A stretch of 64,000 bases of DNA from an uncultured Caulobacterales bacterium (GCA_903900155.1 CAIUMD010000046.1:1-64000), one strand, 5' to 3'. Counted from the first letter of the stretch, positions 20,503 to 29,244 are shown. Program-made: numbers and translations. The notes: generated by a model not told the origin, from the sequence alone.

Positions 20503-20622
20503 CGTGATCTCACGGTATACAAACGGGTACTACATACAAAAAATGACCGTACTTGCGAAGATCGTATCTTAGCGCGATCTCCTGCTCGCGGCTTGAACCC
20601 GCCAGTCCTTCTGGAGACCCGA
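20503..20622. promoter_or_regulatory. Divergent control region between hxlR and oxidoreductase
   Basis: The 120-bp shared region is AT-richer than its surroundings and contains GTATAC at 20515 and GTAC words at 20527 and 20549, the last two 22 bp apart (two helical turns). HxlR proteins usually bind inverted GTA/TAC-type sites in such regions, so this is the likely operator for both directions. Exact promoters cannot be placed. Confidence 0.4.
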
Positions 20623-21630
20623 ATGAAGATCGTCGGCTTCCGCGAGCTACTGCCCGCCACCGATCCCAACGCCCTGCTCGACCTGGAAGCGCCCGCGCCC
20701 GTGGCGACCGGTCACGACATCCTGGTGCGGGTGAAGGCCGTGTCGGTGAATCCCGTCGACACCAAGGTCCGCAGCCGCGCCCAGCCCGCCGAGGGCGAGA
20801 TCCGCATCCTGGGCTACGACGCCGCCGGCGTGGTCGAGGCGGTCGGCGAGGCCGTCACCCTGTTCGCGCCCGGCGACGAGGTATTCTACGCCGGCGCCAT
20901 CCACCGCCCTGGCTCCAACGCCGAGCTGCAGCTGGTCGACGAACATATCGTCGGCAAGAAGCCCAAGACCCTGGACTTCGCCCAGGCCGCGGCCATGCCG
21001 CTGACCTTCATCACCGCCTGGGAGCTGCTGTTCGACCGCCTGGGCGTGGCCCGCGACGGCGGCGAGGGTCAGAGCCTGGTGATCATCGGCGGCGCCGGCG
21101 GCGTCGGCTCGGCCCTGATCCAGCTGGCCCGCAAGCTGACCAAGCTCAATGTCGTCGCCAGCGCCTCGCGTGACGAGACCCGCCAGTGGGTCGAGGGCCT
21201 GGGCGCGCACCAGCTGTTCGACCACACCAAGCCGCTGGCCGACGAGCTGGCGCGCCTGGGCCTGGCGGCGCCGGCCTATATCGCCGTGCTGACCCACAGC
21301 GCCGAACACTTCCCGCAAGTCGTTGACGCCATCGCCCTGCAGGGCAAGATCGGCGTCATCGAGGCCGACGGCGACCTCAATATCCGCCCGCTGCAGCAGA
21401 AGGCCGCCTCGATCCACTGGGAATATATGTTCGCCCGCCCGCTGGGCGCCCCGGACATGATCGAGCAGCACAGACTGCTGAATGAGGTCGCGGACCTGGT
21501 CGATCAGGGGACCTTGCGCACCACCTTGACCCAGGTGGTCGGCAAGATCCGCGCGGCCGATCTCCTGGAAGCCCACCGCATGGTCGAGAGCGCCCGCACC
21601 ATCGGCAAGGTGGCGCTGGAGGGCTTCTGA
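20623..21630 (+). CDS. Zinc-type alcohol dehydrogenase-like (quinone-oxidoreductase type) protein
   Basis: NAD(P)H-dependent MDR-superfamily oxidoreductase of 335 residues. Visible are VKAVSVNPVDTKVRSR, LGYDAAGVVEAVGEAV, AAAMPLTFITAWELLFDRL and the nucleotide motif IIGGAGGVGSALIQLARKL (about residues 148-166). The usual catalytic and structural zinc cysteines are absent, so it is a zinc-free quinone oxidoreductase-like form. ATG at 20623 follows CTGGAG. Control by the divergent HxlR protein suggests a role against quinones or aldehydes, by inference. Confidence 0.92.
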   Translation: MKIVGFRELLPATDPNALLDLEAPAPVATGHDILVRVKAVSVNPVDTKVRSRAQPAEGEIRILGYDAAGVVEAVGEAVTLFAPGDEVFYAGAIHRPGSNAELQLVDEHIVGKKPKTLDFAQAAAMPLTFITAWELLFDRLGVARDGGEGQSLVIIGGAGGVGSALIQLARKLTKLNVVASASRDETRQWVEGLGAHQLFDHTKPLADELARLGLAAPAYIAVLTHSAEHFPQVVDAIALQGKIGVIEADGDLNIRPLQQKAASIHWEYMFARPLGAPDMIEQHRLLNEVADLVDQGTLRTTLTQVVGKIRAADLLEAHRMVESARTIGKVALEGF

Positions 21631-21683
21631 CGTTGAAGGTCCCATATTGAAGGATAGGGGTCACGGCGGCTACCAACGTCGCC

Positions 21684-22190
21684 ATGACCGACACCCTCCG
21701 CCGCGCCACCCTCGAAGACGCCGACACCGTGTCCAGCCTGGGCGCGCGCACGTTCACGGAAACCTTCGCCCACCTCTATCCGCCCGAGGACCTGGAGACC
21801 TTCCTGGCCTATGCCTATGGACTGGAGCGGACGCGCAACGACCTGGCCCATCCCGACAAGGCCACCTGGCTCCTCGAGGACGAGGACGGCGAGGCCATCG
21901 GCTACGCCCTGGCCGGCCCGTGCGACCTGCCCCATGACGAGATGGCTGAGGGCGATGGCGAGCTGAAGCGGATCTATGTGCTGAAAAGCCACCAGGGCGG
22001 CGGCCGCGGCTCGCGGCTTCTGAACACGGCGCTGGACTGGCTGGGTCCGCGCCGGATCTGGATCGGGGTGTGGTCGGAGAACTTCGGGGCCCAGAAGCTG
22101 TATGGCGGCAAGGGGTTCGAGAAGGTCGGCGAGTACTTCTTCAAGGTCGGCGAGACCAACGACCTGGAGTTCATCCTGCGCCGAGGGTGA
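21684..22190 (+). CDS. GNAT-family N-acetyltransferase
   Basis: The 168-residue protein has the acetyl-CoA binding motif A as LKRIYVLKSHQGGGRGSRLL (Q/R-x-x-G-x-G/A pattern) around residue 100, followed by IWIGVWSENFGAQKLYGGKGF (motif B). The N-terminus (RRATLEDADTVSSLGARTF) is typical of GNATs acting on small amines or proteins. Substrate unknown. It lies 53 nt after the oxidoreductase on the same strand. Confidence 0.92.
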   Translation: MTDTLRRATLEDADTVSSLGARTFTETFAHLYPPEDLETFLAYAYGLERTRNDLAHPDKATWLLEDEDGEAIGYALAGPCDLPHDEMAEGDGELKRIYVLKSHQGGGRGSRLLNTALDWLGPRRIWIGVWSENFGAQKLYGGKGFEKVGEYFFKVGETNDLEFILRRG

Positions 22191-22246
22191 TTGCGTCCCG
22201 TTTCAGAACCCTCCACAATCCGAACATCCGTTCGAAAGCCGCGCCG

Positions 22247-23425
22247 ATGTTCCTTCGTTTCTTCTCCGAGCTGCGCCAGGCCAAGGTGCCGGTGAGCCTG
22301 CGCGAGTACCTCCTCTTGATGGAAGCCCTGGACAAGGACGTCATCGACCGCCGGATCGAGGACTTCTACTTCCTGTCGCGCGCCAGCCTGGTGAAGGATG
22401 AGAAGAACCTCGACAAGTTCGACCGCGTGTTCGGCCACGTCTTCAAGGGACTGGAGACGGTCAACGAAGGCCTGGCCGCCGACATTCCGGAAGAGTGGCT
22501 CAAAGCCCTGACCGAGAAGTTCCTCACCGATGAGGAGAAGGCCCAGATCGAGGCCCTGGGCGGCTTCGAGAAGCTGATGGAGACCCTGCAGGAGCGCCTG
22601 CGCGAGCAGAACAAGCGCCACGAGGGCGGCAACAAGATGATCGGCTCGGGCGGGACCAGCCCGTTCGGGAACAACGGCTACAACCCCGAAGGCGTGCGCA
22701 TCGGCCAGGACAAGAGCCGCCACGGCCGCGCGGTGAAGGTCTGGGACAAGCGCGAGTACAAGAACCTTGATGACTCGGTCGAGCTGGGCACCCGCAACAT
22801 CAAGGTGGCCTTACGCCGCTTGAGGAAGTTCGCCCGCACCGGCGCGGCCGACGAGCTGGACCTGAACGGCACGATCAAGGGCACGGCCGAGAAGGGCTAT
22901 CTGGACATCCAGCTGCGCCCCGAGCGCCGCAACGCCATCAAGGTGCTGATCTTCTTCGACATCGGCGGCTCGATGGACGGCCACATCAAGCTCTGCGAGG
23001 AGCTGTTCAGCGCCGCCAAGACCGAGTTCAAGAACCTGGAGTTCTACTACTTCCACAACTGCCTCTACGAGACGGTCTGGAAGGACAACAAGCGCCGCCA
23101 CACCGAGAAGATCCCGACCTTCGACGTGCTCCACAAGTTCCCGGCCGACTACAAGGTGATCTTCGTCGGCGACGCGACCATGAGCCCGTACGAGATCACC
23201 TATCCGGGCGGCAGCGTCGAGCACTGGAACGAGGAGTCCGGCGCGATCTGGATGCAGCGGGTCACCGACATCTACCAAAGCTGCATCTGGCTGAACCCGA
23301 CGCCCGAGCGGCACTGGGACTACACCCAGTCGATCGGCGTGATGAAGCAGATCCTGAGCGACCGCATGTATCCGCTGACCCTGGACGGCCTGGACAAGGC
23401 GATGCGCGAGCTGGTGCGGGGCTAG
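22247..23425 (+). CDS. CoxE-like VWA domain protein
   Basis: The 392-residue protein starts MFLRFFSELRQAKVPVSLRE, typical of COG3825/CoxE-like proteins, has a helical N-terminal half and a C-terminal von Willebrand A fold with VLIFFDIGGSMDGHIKL at about residue 238. The metal-site motif is D-x-G-x-S rather than D-x-S-x-S, seen in this subfamily. Such proteins usually act with a MoxR-type AAA ATPase as metal-insertion or assembly factors; no moxR gene is adjacent here. ATG at 22247 is used because the frame upstream runs antisense to nothing conserved. Confidence 0.85.
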   Translation: MFLRFFSELRQAKVPVSLREYLLLMEALDKDVIDRRIEDFYFLSRASLVKDEKNLDKFDRVFGHVFKGLETVNEGLAADIPEEWLKALTEKFLTDEEKAQIEALGGFEKLMETLQERLREQNKRHEGGNKMIGSGGTSPFGNNGYNPEGVRIGQDKSRHGRAVKVWDKREYKNLDDSVELGTRNIKVALRRLRKFARTGAADELDLNGTIKGTAEKGYLDIQLRPERRNAIKVLIFFDIGGSMDGHIKLCEELFSAAKTEFKNLEFYYFHNCLYETVWKDNKRRHTEKIPTFDVLHKFPADYKVIFVGDATMSPYEITYPGGSVEHWNEESGAIWMQRVTDIYQSCIWLNPTPERHWDYTQSIGVMKQILSDRMYPLTLDGLDKAMRELVRG

Positions 23426-23437
23426 ACCCCCGCCTCC

Positions 23438-24865
23438 TTACTGCGTTGCGGGCGGATCGCTCGGATGACCGGCGATGTCGCTGGTGGTCGACTGACCGAC
23501 CAGGCCAACCTTGGCGTCGCTGAAGTAATCGTTGGCGATCGTCGCGCCCAGCTTGAAGGTGGCGGTCGTCGCGCCGCCCAGCAGGATGAATACGTCCTCG
23601 CGCCCGTCGCCATCCAGGTCGAAGCCCACGCGGACGCCCGACACGGCCCGGGTCACGTCGGTCACCTGAGCGGCGACCGCCTCGTTCAGGGTCGCGCCCT
23701 GCACGGCCAGCACGTCGTTGACGGCGGCGGTGGTGACCACGGTCATCTCACCCTTGCCCATCACCACCAGGTGGTCGCCCTTGCTGGCGTGGTAGTCCAG
23801 CACGACGCCCAGCAGGGTCTCGGCCTTGTCCTTCGGCGGCTCGGCCGAAACCAGGAAGGCGTCGGCGCCGGCGCTGCCGGAGGCCACGACACGAGCATTC
23901 ATGACGATGCGGTCATCGCCCGCGCCGCCGTCGATGCGGTCGACCTGGCCTTTGCCGGCGCCGCCGCCATCGATGTAGTCGTTACCGGCGCCGGCGGCGA
24001 TCACTTCGCCCTCGGCCGTACCGTGCAGATAGTCGTCGCCGTTGGTGCCGACCACGGCCGCCTTGGCGCCGGCGAAGGCCAGCTCGCGAACGTCGGCATT
24101 GTTCAGCGACAGCTCGTACTGGCCCTCACGTTCGCCATCCGCCGGCTGCGGCAAGGGCGCCGGGGACGCGGATGCGGACGACGACGCGGCATGGCTCAAA
24201 TGCGAGGCGTCGACCTGCGGCAGGCCATCGTGGCCCTGCGCGGCAGTCTCGATGGCGATGACTTGAGCCGCAGCGGGCTTCACCGGCGCGGCCCCGGCGG
24301 CCTGGCCCGACGCGGCGGCCTGCGGCGCAATATGACCCTGCGCCCGGTCGGCTTCCAGGTTCAGCGCCGCGATCAGCTTGGACGCCACGCCCTCGATCGC
24401 CGGATCGTCTATGCGGGGCAGGTTCTCGAAGTTCAGGCGGCCCGCCTCGCCCATCTCGACGCCGCGCAGTTCCAGATAGAGGCCGACGGCGATGACCAGC
24501 GACAGGAACGACTGGGCCTCGCGGCTGGCCGGATTGAACGCCACGACGACGCCGCTCTGGCCCTCGACATTCGAGGACAACACCTGGCGCAGCGCGCCCC
24601 ACAGGCTGCCGACCTGGTGAAACATGTCGACCGCCGCGTCATGCACCACGAACTGACCGTCGATGCGGGCGATGTGGACCAGCACGTCCTGGTTGGCGTC
24701 GGTGACGACGAACCAGGGATCGCCGGAGTCCGTCTGACCGAACACGACATCAATGTCGCCATAGGTCGACTCAAGCTGCTGGGTGAGCAGCAACAGCAGG
24801 CCCCGCTCGTTGGCGGACCAGTCGGTGGCCGGAGGCCGGGGACTGAAGGCTAGGATCTCACCCAT
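23438..24865 (-). CDS. RTX-type calcium-binding protein with a long N-terminal domain
   Basis: The 475-residue protein lacks a Sec signal. Residues about 1-170 form an unrecognised alpha/beta domain (DIDVVFGQTDSGDPWFVVTD); an Ala/Ser/Pro linker follows; residues about 275-330 hold hemolysin-type repeats (GTNGDDYLHG, GAGNDYIDGG, GGAGDDRIV). The C-terminus has HPSDPP rather than a clear type I signal, though FDLDGDGREDVFILL suggests another Ca site. Export by a type I system is likely but no such transporter is nearby. It starts 11 nt after the XRE stop, so the pair is one operon. Confidence 0.82.
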   Translation of the reverse strand: MGEILAFSPRPPATDWSANERGLLLLLTQQLESTYGDIDVVFGQTDSGDPWFVVTDANQDVLVHIARIDGQFVVHDAAVDMFHQVGSLWGALRQVLSSNVEGQSGVVVAFNPASREAQSFLSLVIAVGLYLELRGVEMGEAGRLNFENLPRIDDPAIEGVASKLIAALNLEADRAQGHIAPQAAASGQAAGAAPVKPAAAQVIAIETAAQGHDGLPQVDASHLSHAASSSASASPAPLPQPADGEREGQYELSLNNADVRELAFAGAKAAVVGTNGDDYLHGTAEGEVIAAGAGNDYIDGGGAGKGQVDRIDGGAGDDRIVMNARVVASGSAGADAFLVSAEPPKDKAETLLGVVLDYHASKGDHLVVMGKGEMTVVTTAAVNDVLAVQGATLNEAVAAQVTDVTRAVSGVRVGFDLDGDGREDVFILLGGATTATFKLGATIANDYFSDAKVGLVGQSTTSDIAGHPSDPPATQ

Positions 24866-24876
24866 CAAGCGACTCG

Positions 24877-25221
24877 TCAGGCTTGCGCCGCTCTGTCAGC
24901 GACGGGCTCGGCCTCTTCGGCCGCCCCATCGAACAACAGGCGGTACAGCTCAGGTTCGTAGTACCGCAGCAATGTGCGGGCGAATTGACCGGGTTCAAGT
25001 CCCAGGCTTTCGGCCCAGACGGCCTGGGCCTCGATCGGCACGCGACCCAGACCATTCTCCACCTGAGACACGAAGGTATAATAACGCAGGCCGGTCTTCT
25101 CGGCCAACTCGGCCTGAGTCAAGCCCACCGACTCGCGTGCAGCCTTAAGCCACCGCCCCGCTTCACGCCGGAGGGTCTTCGTCAACGCCGCCTTGGCGGG
25201 GTTCATCGCCGTTCTGGACAT
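24877..25221 (-). CDS. XRE-family transcriptional regulator
   Basis: A 114-residue DNA-binding protein with a Cro/C1-type helix-turn-helix at about residues 25-75: AARESVGLTQAELAEKTGLR and TFVSQVENGLGRVP. The C-terminal EPELYRLLFDGAAEEAE tail is acidic. Start is either ATG 25221 or ATG 25206; neither has a strong ribosome site. It is cotranscribed with the RTX gene and divergent from the glycosyltransferase, with repeated GCAACAA/TTGTTGC words in between, so it probably regulates both and itself. Confidence 0.88.
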   Translation of the reverse strand: MSRTAMNPAKAALTKTLRREAGRWLKAARESVGLTQAELAEKTGLRYYTFVSQVENGLGRVPIEAQAVWAESLGLEPGQFARTLLRYYEPELYRLLFDGAAEEAEPVADRAAQA

Positions 25222-25262
25222 CGCTAAGCCGCTTTCGCGCCCAACTGCGGGCACGCCCCTAG

Positions 25263-25373
25263 TTGTTACACATTGCGTAAAAACGCAACAATCTGTTGCG
25301 ACCTCATCGAGAGGCCTTGCGGATCATGAATTCCGCACATACAGTTTTTATGCAACTATTTTGAGCGCAACAA
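25263..25373. promoter_or_regulatory. Repeated half-sites between XRE regulator and glycosyltransferase
   Basis: The divergent region is markedly AT-rich. It contains TTGTTACA (25263), a perfect palindrome TTGCGT-AAAA-ACGCAA (25273-25288) running into CGCAACAA, TGTTGCG (25294-25300) and CGCAACAA (25366-25373). Such clustering fits operator sites for the adjacent XRE protein. The last copy lies just before the glycosyltransferase ATG. Confidence 0.5.
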
Positions 25374-25377
25374 ACAC

Positions 25378-26391
25378 ATGTTTGTCTCGATCGACCCCGC
25401 CCACTCTCGCGCCGCCGCCGTCAAGGCCCGGCCGCGCCTGTCGCTGATCATGGTCGTCTATATGACCGGCCCGGCGCTGATGGAGAGCGTACGTCACGTC
25501 CTGGACGAGCCGCTGGTCGAGGATTTCGTCCTCGTCGACAACGGATCGTCCCTGGCCGACGCAGCATGGCTGCGCGAACTGGCCCGCCGCGAACCGCGCG
25601 TACAGCTGCTGCAGGGCCTGGGCAATGTCGGCTTCGCGCGCGCCGCCAATCTGGGCGCGGCCGCGGCGAAGGGGCAAGCGCTCGTCTTCCTCAATCCGGA
25701 CGCGTTCCTGACCCCCGGCGCGGTGGCGGCCCTCGTGGACGCCGCCCGCGACCGCCCCTCGCCCTGCGTGATCGGGGCCCGGGTCTTCAACACCGACGGC
25801 ACAGAACAGCGGGGCGCGCGGCGCGGCGAGATCACGCCGGTCACGACCCTGCTTACCCTCTCGAAGCTTAGCGCCACCCTGCCCCCGCTGCGCCGCTTCG
25901 AGATCCACCGGGAGAGCGAAGCCCCCCCTTCGCACCCGGTGGACACCCCTACGATCTCGGGCGCCTGCTTCTACATGTCGGCGTCCGACTTCCACGTCCT
26001 TGGCGGTTTCGACGAAGGCTTCTTCCTGCACGTCGAGGACATCGACCTGTGCTGGCGCGCCCGCCAGCAGGGCGGCAGCGTGCTGTTCCAGCCCAACGCC
26101 CGCATCATCCACGTCGGCTCGACCAGCAAGGAAAACCCGCTGATCATCGAGTGGCACAAGGGCAAGGGCCTGGTCCGCTACTTCCTCAAGCGCGCCGACA
26201 CCCTGCAGCGCAAGCTGCTGGCCCTGGTGCTGGCTCCGCTGATCCTAGGCACGGCCGTCGCCCGCCCGCTGCTGCGCCAGCTGCTGCGCGGGCGCATGGG
26301 CCGTCCGGTCGAGCGCCTGGCGCCCCTGAGCAAGGCGCCCCAGACCAACGCACCCCAGACCAACGCGCCCTTGACGAAATCGGCGGCCTGA
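25378..26391 (+). CDS. Glycosyltransferase family 2 (rhamnosyltransferase-like)
   Basis: A 337-residue GT-A enzyme of the WbbL/COG1216 type, transferring a sugar in surface polysaccharide synthesis. Motifs: LSLIMVVYMTGPALMESVRH, FVLVDNGSSLADAAWL, GNVGFARAANLGAAAAKG, FLNPDAFLTPGAV (the D-x-D equivalent) and GFDEGFFLHVEDIDLCWRAR (catalytic acidic pair). The C-terminus is a membrane-proximal helix and a short TNAP-repeat tail encoded by a 15-nt tandem duplication. No other polysaccharide genes are adjacent, so the target glycan is unknown. Confidence 0.92.
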   Translation: MFVSIDPAHSRAAAVKARPRLSLIMVVYMTGPALMESVRHVLDEPLVEDFVLVDNGSSLADAAWLRELARREPRVQLLQGLGNVGFARAANLGAAAAKGQALVFLNPDAFLTPGAVAALVDAARDRPSPCVIGARVFNTDGTEQRGARRGEITPVTTLLTLSKLSATLPPLRRFEIHRESEAPPSHPVDTPTISGACFYMSASDFHVLGGFDEGFFLHVEDIDLCWRARQQGGSVLFQPNARIIHVGSTSKENPLIIEWHKGKGLVRYFLKRADTLQRKLLALVLAPLILGTAVARPLLRQLLRGRMGRPVERLAPLSKAPQTNAPQTNAPLTKSAA

Positions 26392-26397
26392 AGCCTC

Positions 26398-26424
26398 ACT
26401 GGATCACCTGAAGGTTGATCCAGT
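26398..26424 (+). promoter_or_regulatory. Hairpin enclosing the ribosome site of the next gene
   Basis: ACTGGATCA (26398-26406) and TGATCCAGT (26416-26424) form a perfect 9-bp stem with a 9-nt loop, CCTGAAGGT, that carries the GAAGG Shine-Dalgarno. The ATG of the next gene is one base past the stem. It could terminate the glycosyltransferase mRNA (though no T tract follows) or limit translation of the downstream gene. Confidence 0.6.
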
Positions 26425-26425
26425 C

Positions 26426-26926
26426 ATGCGCCGATATCTCGCTCTTACCGCCCTGGCTTGCGGCCTGCTGGCCGCCTCGACCGCGCACGCCCAACGCCAG
26501 CGCGGCGACGAGAGCTGGGGAAAGACCGGGATCTCGTACCTGCAGTACCGCACCGACGCGGTCGAGTGCGCCTACAAGGTCGGCCAGAGCGCGCCGGTCG
26601 AGTACCCGCTGGTCGATATCATCTTCTCGACCAATATCGCCATGCCGGGCGCCGAGAAGGACGTCGACATGCCGATGCGCGAGATGGTCGACGCCGCCAA
26701 TCCCAATCCCGGCCGGATGAACCGCCAGTTCCGCGAGATCTCCAGCCAGCTGCAGGAGCCGCTGGCCAAGTGCCTGGGCGAGCGCGGCTATCGCCGCTTC
26801 CGCCTCAACAGGGATCAGGTCAAGGAACTGAAGGGCCTGTCGATCGGCTCAAAGGCCCGTCAGGTCTATCTGTGGAACCTGGCCGTCGACCCACAGGTCC
26901 AGCAGCGCCAGGTGGTGCGTCGCTAG
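26426..26926 (+). CDS. Exported protein of unknown function
   Basis: The 166-residue precursor has a Sec signal (MRRYLALTALACGLLAASTA, cleavage after AHA). The mature protein has two cysteines (in DAVECAYKVGQ and LAKCLGERGYRRF), likely a disulfide, and a basic C-terminal part. Nothing in it matches a family I know. Downstream of the glycosyltransferase, its start sits at the base of a hairpin, so expression may be regulated at translation. Confidence 0.8.
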   Translation: MRRYLALTALACGLLAASTAHAQRQRGDESWGKTGISYLQYRTDAVECAYKVGQSAPVEYPLVDIIFSTNIAMPGAEKDVDMPMREMVDAANPNPGRMNRQFREISSQLQEPLAKCLGERGYRRFRLNRDQVKELKGLSIGSKARQVYLWNLAVDPQVQQRQVVRR

Positions 26927-26932
26927 TCTCCC

Positions 26933-27445
26933 CTACTCTCCCGTCAGCGGCTTCATGCAGGCCGCCTCGACCACGCTGTCATCGAAGGCGCCCGGCTCGG
27001 GCTTGGTCCAGGCGCGGTCCTCGAAGGCATAGGCCGTCTCGGCGCCCTTCAGATTGTTCTCGGGATAGCGATAGACCGCCAGGCTGCGGAAGCTGCGGGC
27101 CTGGCAGTCGACGTCCTGGGCCATGCGCTCGGAGCGGAAGGTCAGGCCCGCCTCGCTCTGAGGGGCGCGAAACTCGTGGCGCACCCAGACCCGCTGCCAG
27201 GGCTGCCCCGCCGGCGTCTTGCCGGTCTTGGCGAAGGTGATGATCCCCTTGTCCTCGCCCACGCCCAGGAACGGCCAGCCGATGCCCTCGATGCGCTCGG
27301 ACCACCGCGGCGTGGCCTTGGTCTTCTGGTCCGGAGCCGTGATCGTCACGGAATCGACCTTGGCCTGATCGTCCCCCGCCGGAGCGGACGCCGGGACCGC
27401 CGCCTGCCCGCCCAACAGCAGAAAGGCCGTCAGCATGCCGATCAT
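26933..27445 (-). CDS. Surface-adhesin E-like exported protein
   Basis: A 170-residue precursor with a Sec signal (MIGMLTAFLLLGGQAAV). The mature region resembles the surface-adhesin protein E/CNP1-like fold: RVWVRHEFRAPQ, DVDCQARSFRSLAVYRYPE, a hydrophobic W near AWTKPEPGAFDDSVVEAAC, with the conserved cysteine pair. ATG 27445 has GGGGAGCG upstream and is preferred to the ATG 18 bases earlier. Convergent with the previous gene (6 bp apart). The family assignment is moderate. Confidence 0.72.
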   Translation of the reverse strand: MIGMLTAFLLLGGQAAVPASAPAGDDQAKVDSVTITAPDQKTKATPRWSERIEGIGWPFLGVGEDKGIITFAKTGKTPAGQPWQRVWVRHEFRAPQSEAGLTFRSERMAQDVDCQARSFRSLAVYRYPENNLKGAETAYAFEDRAWTKPEPGAFDDSVVEAACMKPLTGE

Positions 27446-27576
27446 CGCTCGCTCCCCATGCATTCCCTGGGAAAAGCCTAAACGCGAACGGCGTTACGCG
27501 CTACTGGGACGATCTTGACGCTTGCGCCAAATTCGAACGGCCGTAAGACTTCCCCACGGGTAAAGGGGAATACGTA

Positions 27577-28245
27577 GTGAGTCCGACCACCGACGCCGCC
27601 GCTTCAACTGAAGTCGAGGCCGCCGAGACCGAAGCCGCCACCAAGAACCTGGTCTTCGTCGCCGCCGAGCGCCTGTTCGCCCTGCACGGCTTCCAGAACG
27701 TCTCGGTGCGCGACATCACCGCCGCCGCCGGCGTGAACCTGGCCTCGGTGAACTATCACTTCGGGTCCAAGGACGCGTTGCTGTTCGACATCTTCAAGCG
27801 GCGCACGGCCGAGCTCAATCGCGAGCGGGCCAAGATGCTGCACGAGGCCAACGACCGGAACACCGGGTCGCCGCCGGTGCGCGAGATCCTGGCCGCCCTG
27901 CTGACTCCGCCCCTGCGCTGGCTGGCGCCCGATCACGAGCGCCGCATCTCGCTGCAGTTCCTGATCCGCGCCCGCAGCGAAGGTACCGACGAGATCCGCC
28001 AGGTGCTGAAGACCGACGTCTCGCACCTGCGCCGCTTCTCCGACGCCCTGCTGCGCGCCCGCCCCGACCTGTCGCCGGAAGACGTCTATTGGCGGCTGCA
28101 CTTCACCCTGGGCATGCTGCACAATAACCGCTTCGCCGAGTTCGACCGCCTGAACGTGCTGTCGGAAGGCCAGACCAGCGAGTCCGACGTCGTGGCCCTG
28201 CTGGAGCGCATGCTGGCCTTCGCCGAGGCTGGGTTTAAGGGCTAG
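27577..28245 (+). CDS. TetR-family transcriptional regulator
   Basis: A 222-residue repressor-type protein. The helix-turn-helix is at about residues 23-70 (ERLFALHGFQNVSVRDITAA, GVNLASVNYHFGSKDALLFD), the rest an all-helical ligand domain of the CerR/DUF1956-like kind (FTLGMLHNNRFAEFDRL). GTG start at 27577 behind AAAGGGGA. Two related 14-mers, CGAACGGCGTTACG (27485) and CGAACGGCCGTAAG (27534), lie in the upstream region and may be its operators. Ligand unknown. Confidence 0.93.
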   Translation: MSPTTDAAASTEVEAAETEAATKNLVFVAAERLFALHGFQNVSVRDITAAAGVNLASVNYHFGSKDALLFDIFKRRTAELNRERAKMLHEANDRNTGSPPVREILAALLTPPLRWLAPDHERRISLQFLIRARSEGTDEIRQVLKTDVSHLRRFSDALLRARPDLSPEDVYWRLHFTLGMLHNNRFAEFDRLNVLSEGQTSESDVVALLERMLAFAEAGFKG

Positions 28246-28337
28246 CGCGTCAGGCGACGTGTAAGCGGTTTCGCCGCCTGGACGCGCGACAAGCAAAGAG
28301 GAACCTCAACCATGCCGGGCGCGTTTGACGCCTCGGC

Positions 28338-29213
28338 ATGGGACGGCTGCGGATCCTTCACGAGACCCGGTACTACTATGAACGGCCGGTGCGGTTCGGA
28401 CCGCAGCGGCTGCTGATCCGTCCGCGCGATAGCCACGCCCTGCGCATCGTCGAGGCCAGCTTGCGCCTCTACCCGCCCGGCGCCACGCGCTGGAGCTACG
28501 ACGCCAACGGCAATTGCGTCTGTATCTTCGAGCCGAACGACCGGTCGGACGCCATGCGGGTGGCCAGCGAGCTGGTCATCGACCGCTACCCCGCCCCCTT
28601 GGTCCCGCAGCGGGTCGAAAATCCCGACACCCTGACGCCCATCGTCTATTCCCGCGAGGATCGCACGACGCTGGAGCCGTTCATCGCCCCGGTCACCGAC
28701 GATCCTGACGCGGTGCTGCTACGCTGGCTGCGTGGCCTGACCGCGCACAGGGACGAGCCGGCCCTGGCTTTCCTGTTGCGCATCAACGCGCTGATCCACA
28801 GCCAGTTCGAATATTGCAACCGCTACGAGGAAGGCGTGCAGACGCCGGTCGAGACGCTGCAGAAGCGCAGCGGCGCCTGCCGCGACCTGGCCTGGCTGAT
28901 GGTCGAGGGCCTGCGCCGCCTGGGCTACGCGGCTCTGTTCGCCACGGGCTACATCCATTCGCCCGGGACGGAGATCCGCGGCGCCGGCGCGACCCACGCC
29001 TGGTGTGAGGTCTTCCTGCCGGACCTGGGCTGGCTGGAGTTCGACCCGACCAACGGCCTGGCGGAATCGCCCGACCTGATCCGCGTCGCCGCGACCCGAA
29101 CGCCGTCTCAAGCGTTACCTGTATCGGGCGCCATTATCGGCGACCCCGGCGTGGCGCGTCTTCAAGTTTCCGTGGACGTACGGTTGGTCGAGGATATCAA
29201 CCATGCGGTGTGA
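28338..29213 (+). CDS. Transglutaminase-like cysteine protease family protein
   Basis: The 291-residue cytosolic protein has the bacterial transglutaminase N-terminal beta domain (LHETRYYYERPVRFGPQRLL) and a transglutaminase core with the catalytic triad: Cys in KRSGACRDLAWLMV (about residue 180), His in GAGATHAWCEVFLPD and Asp in LEFDPTNGLAES. Such proteins are probably amidases or proteases rather than cross-linkers. Usually found with an alpha-E/circularly permuted ATP-grasp pair, which is missing here. Confidence 0.92.
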   Translation: MGRLRILHETRYYYERPVRFGPQRLLIRPRDSHALRIVEASLRLYPPGATRWSYDANGNCVCIFEPNDRSDAMRVASELVIDRYPAPLVPQRVENPDTLTPIVYSREDRTTLEPFIAPVTDDPDAVLLRWLRGLTAHRDEPALAFLLRINALIHSQFEYCNRYEEGVQTPVETLQKRSGACRDLAWLMVEGLRRLGYAALFATGYIHSPGTEIRGAGATHAWCEVFLPDLGWLEFDPTNGLAESPDLIRVAATRTPSQALPVSGAIIGDPGVARLQVSVDVRLVEDINHAV

Positions 29214-29244
29214 TAAACTCAGTGGCGTACGGGAGGAAAAGCCC

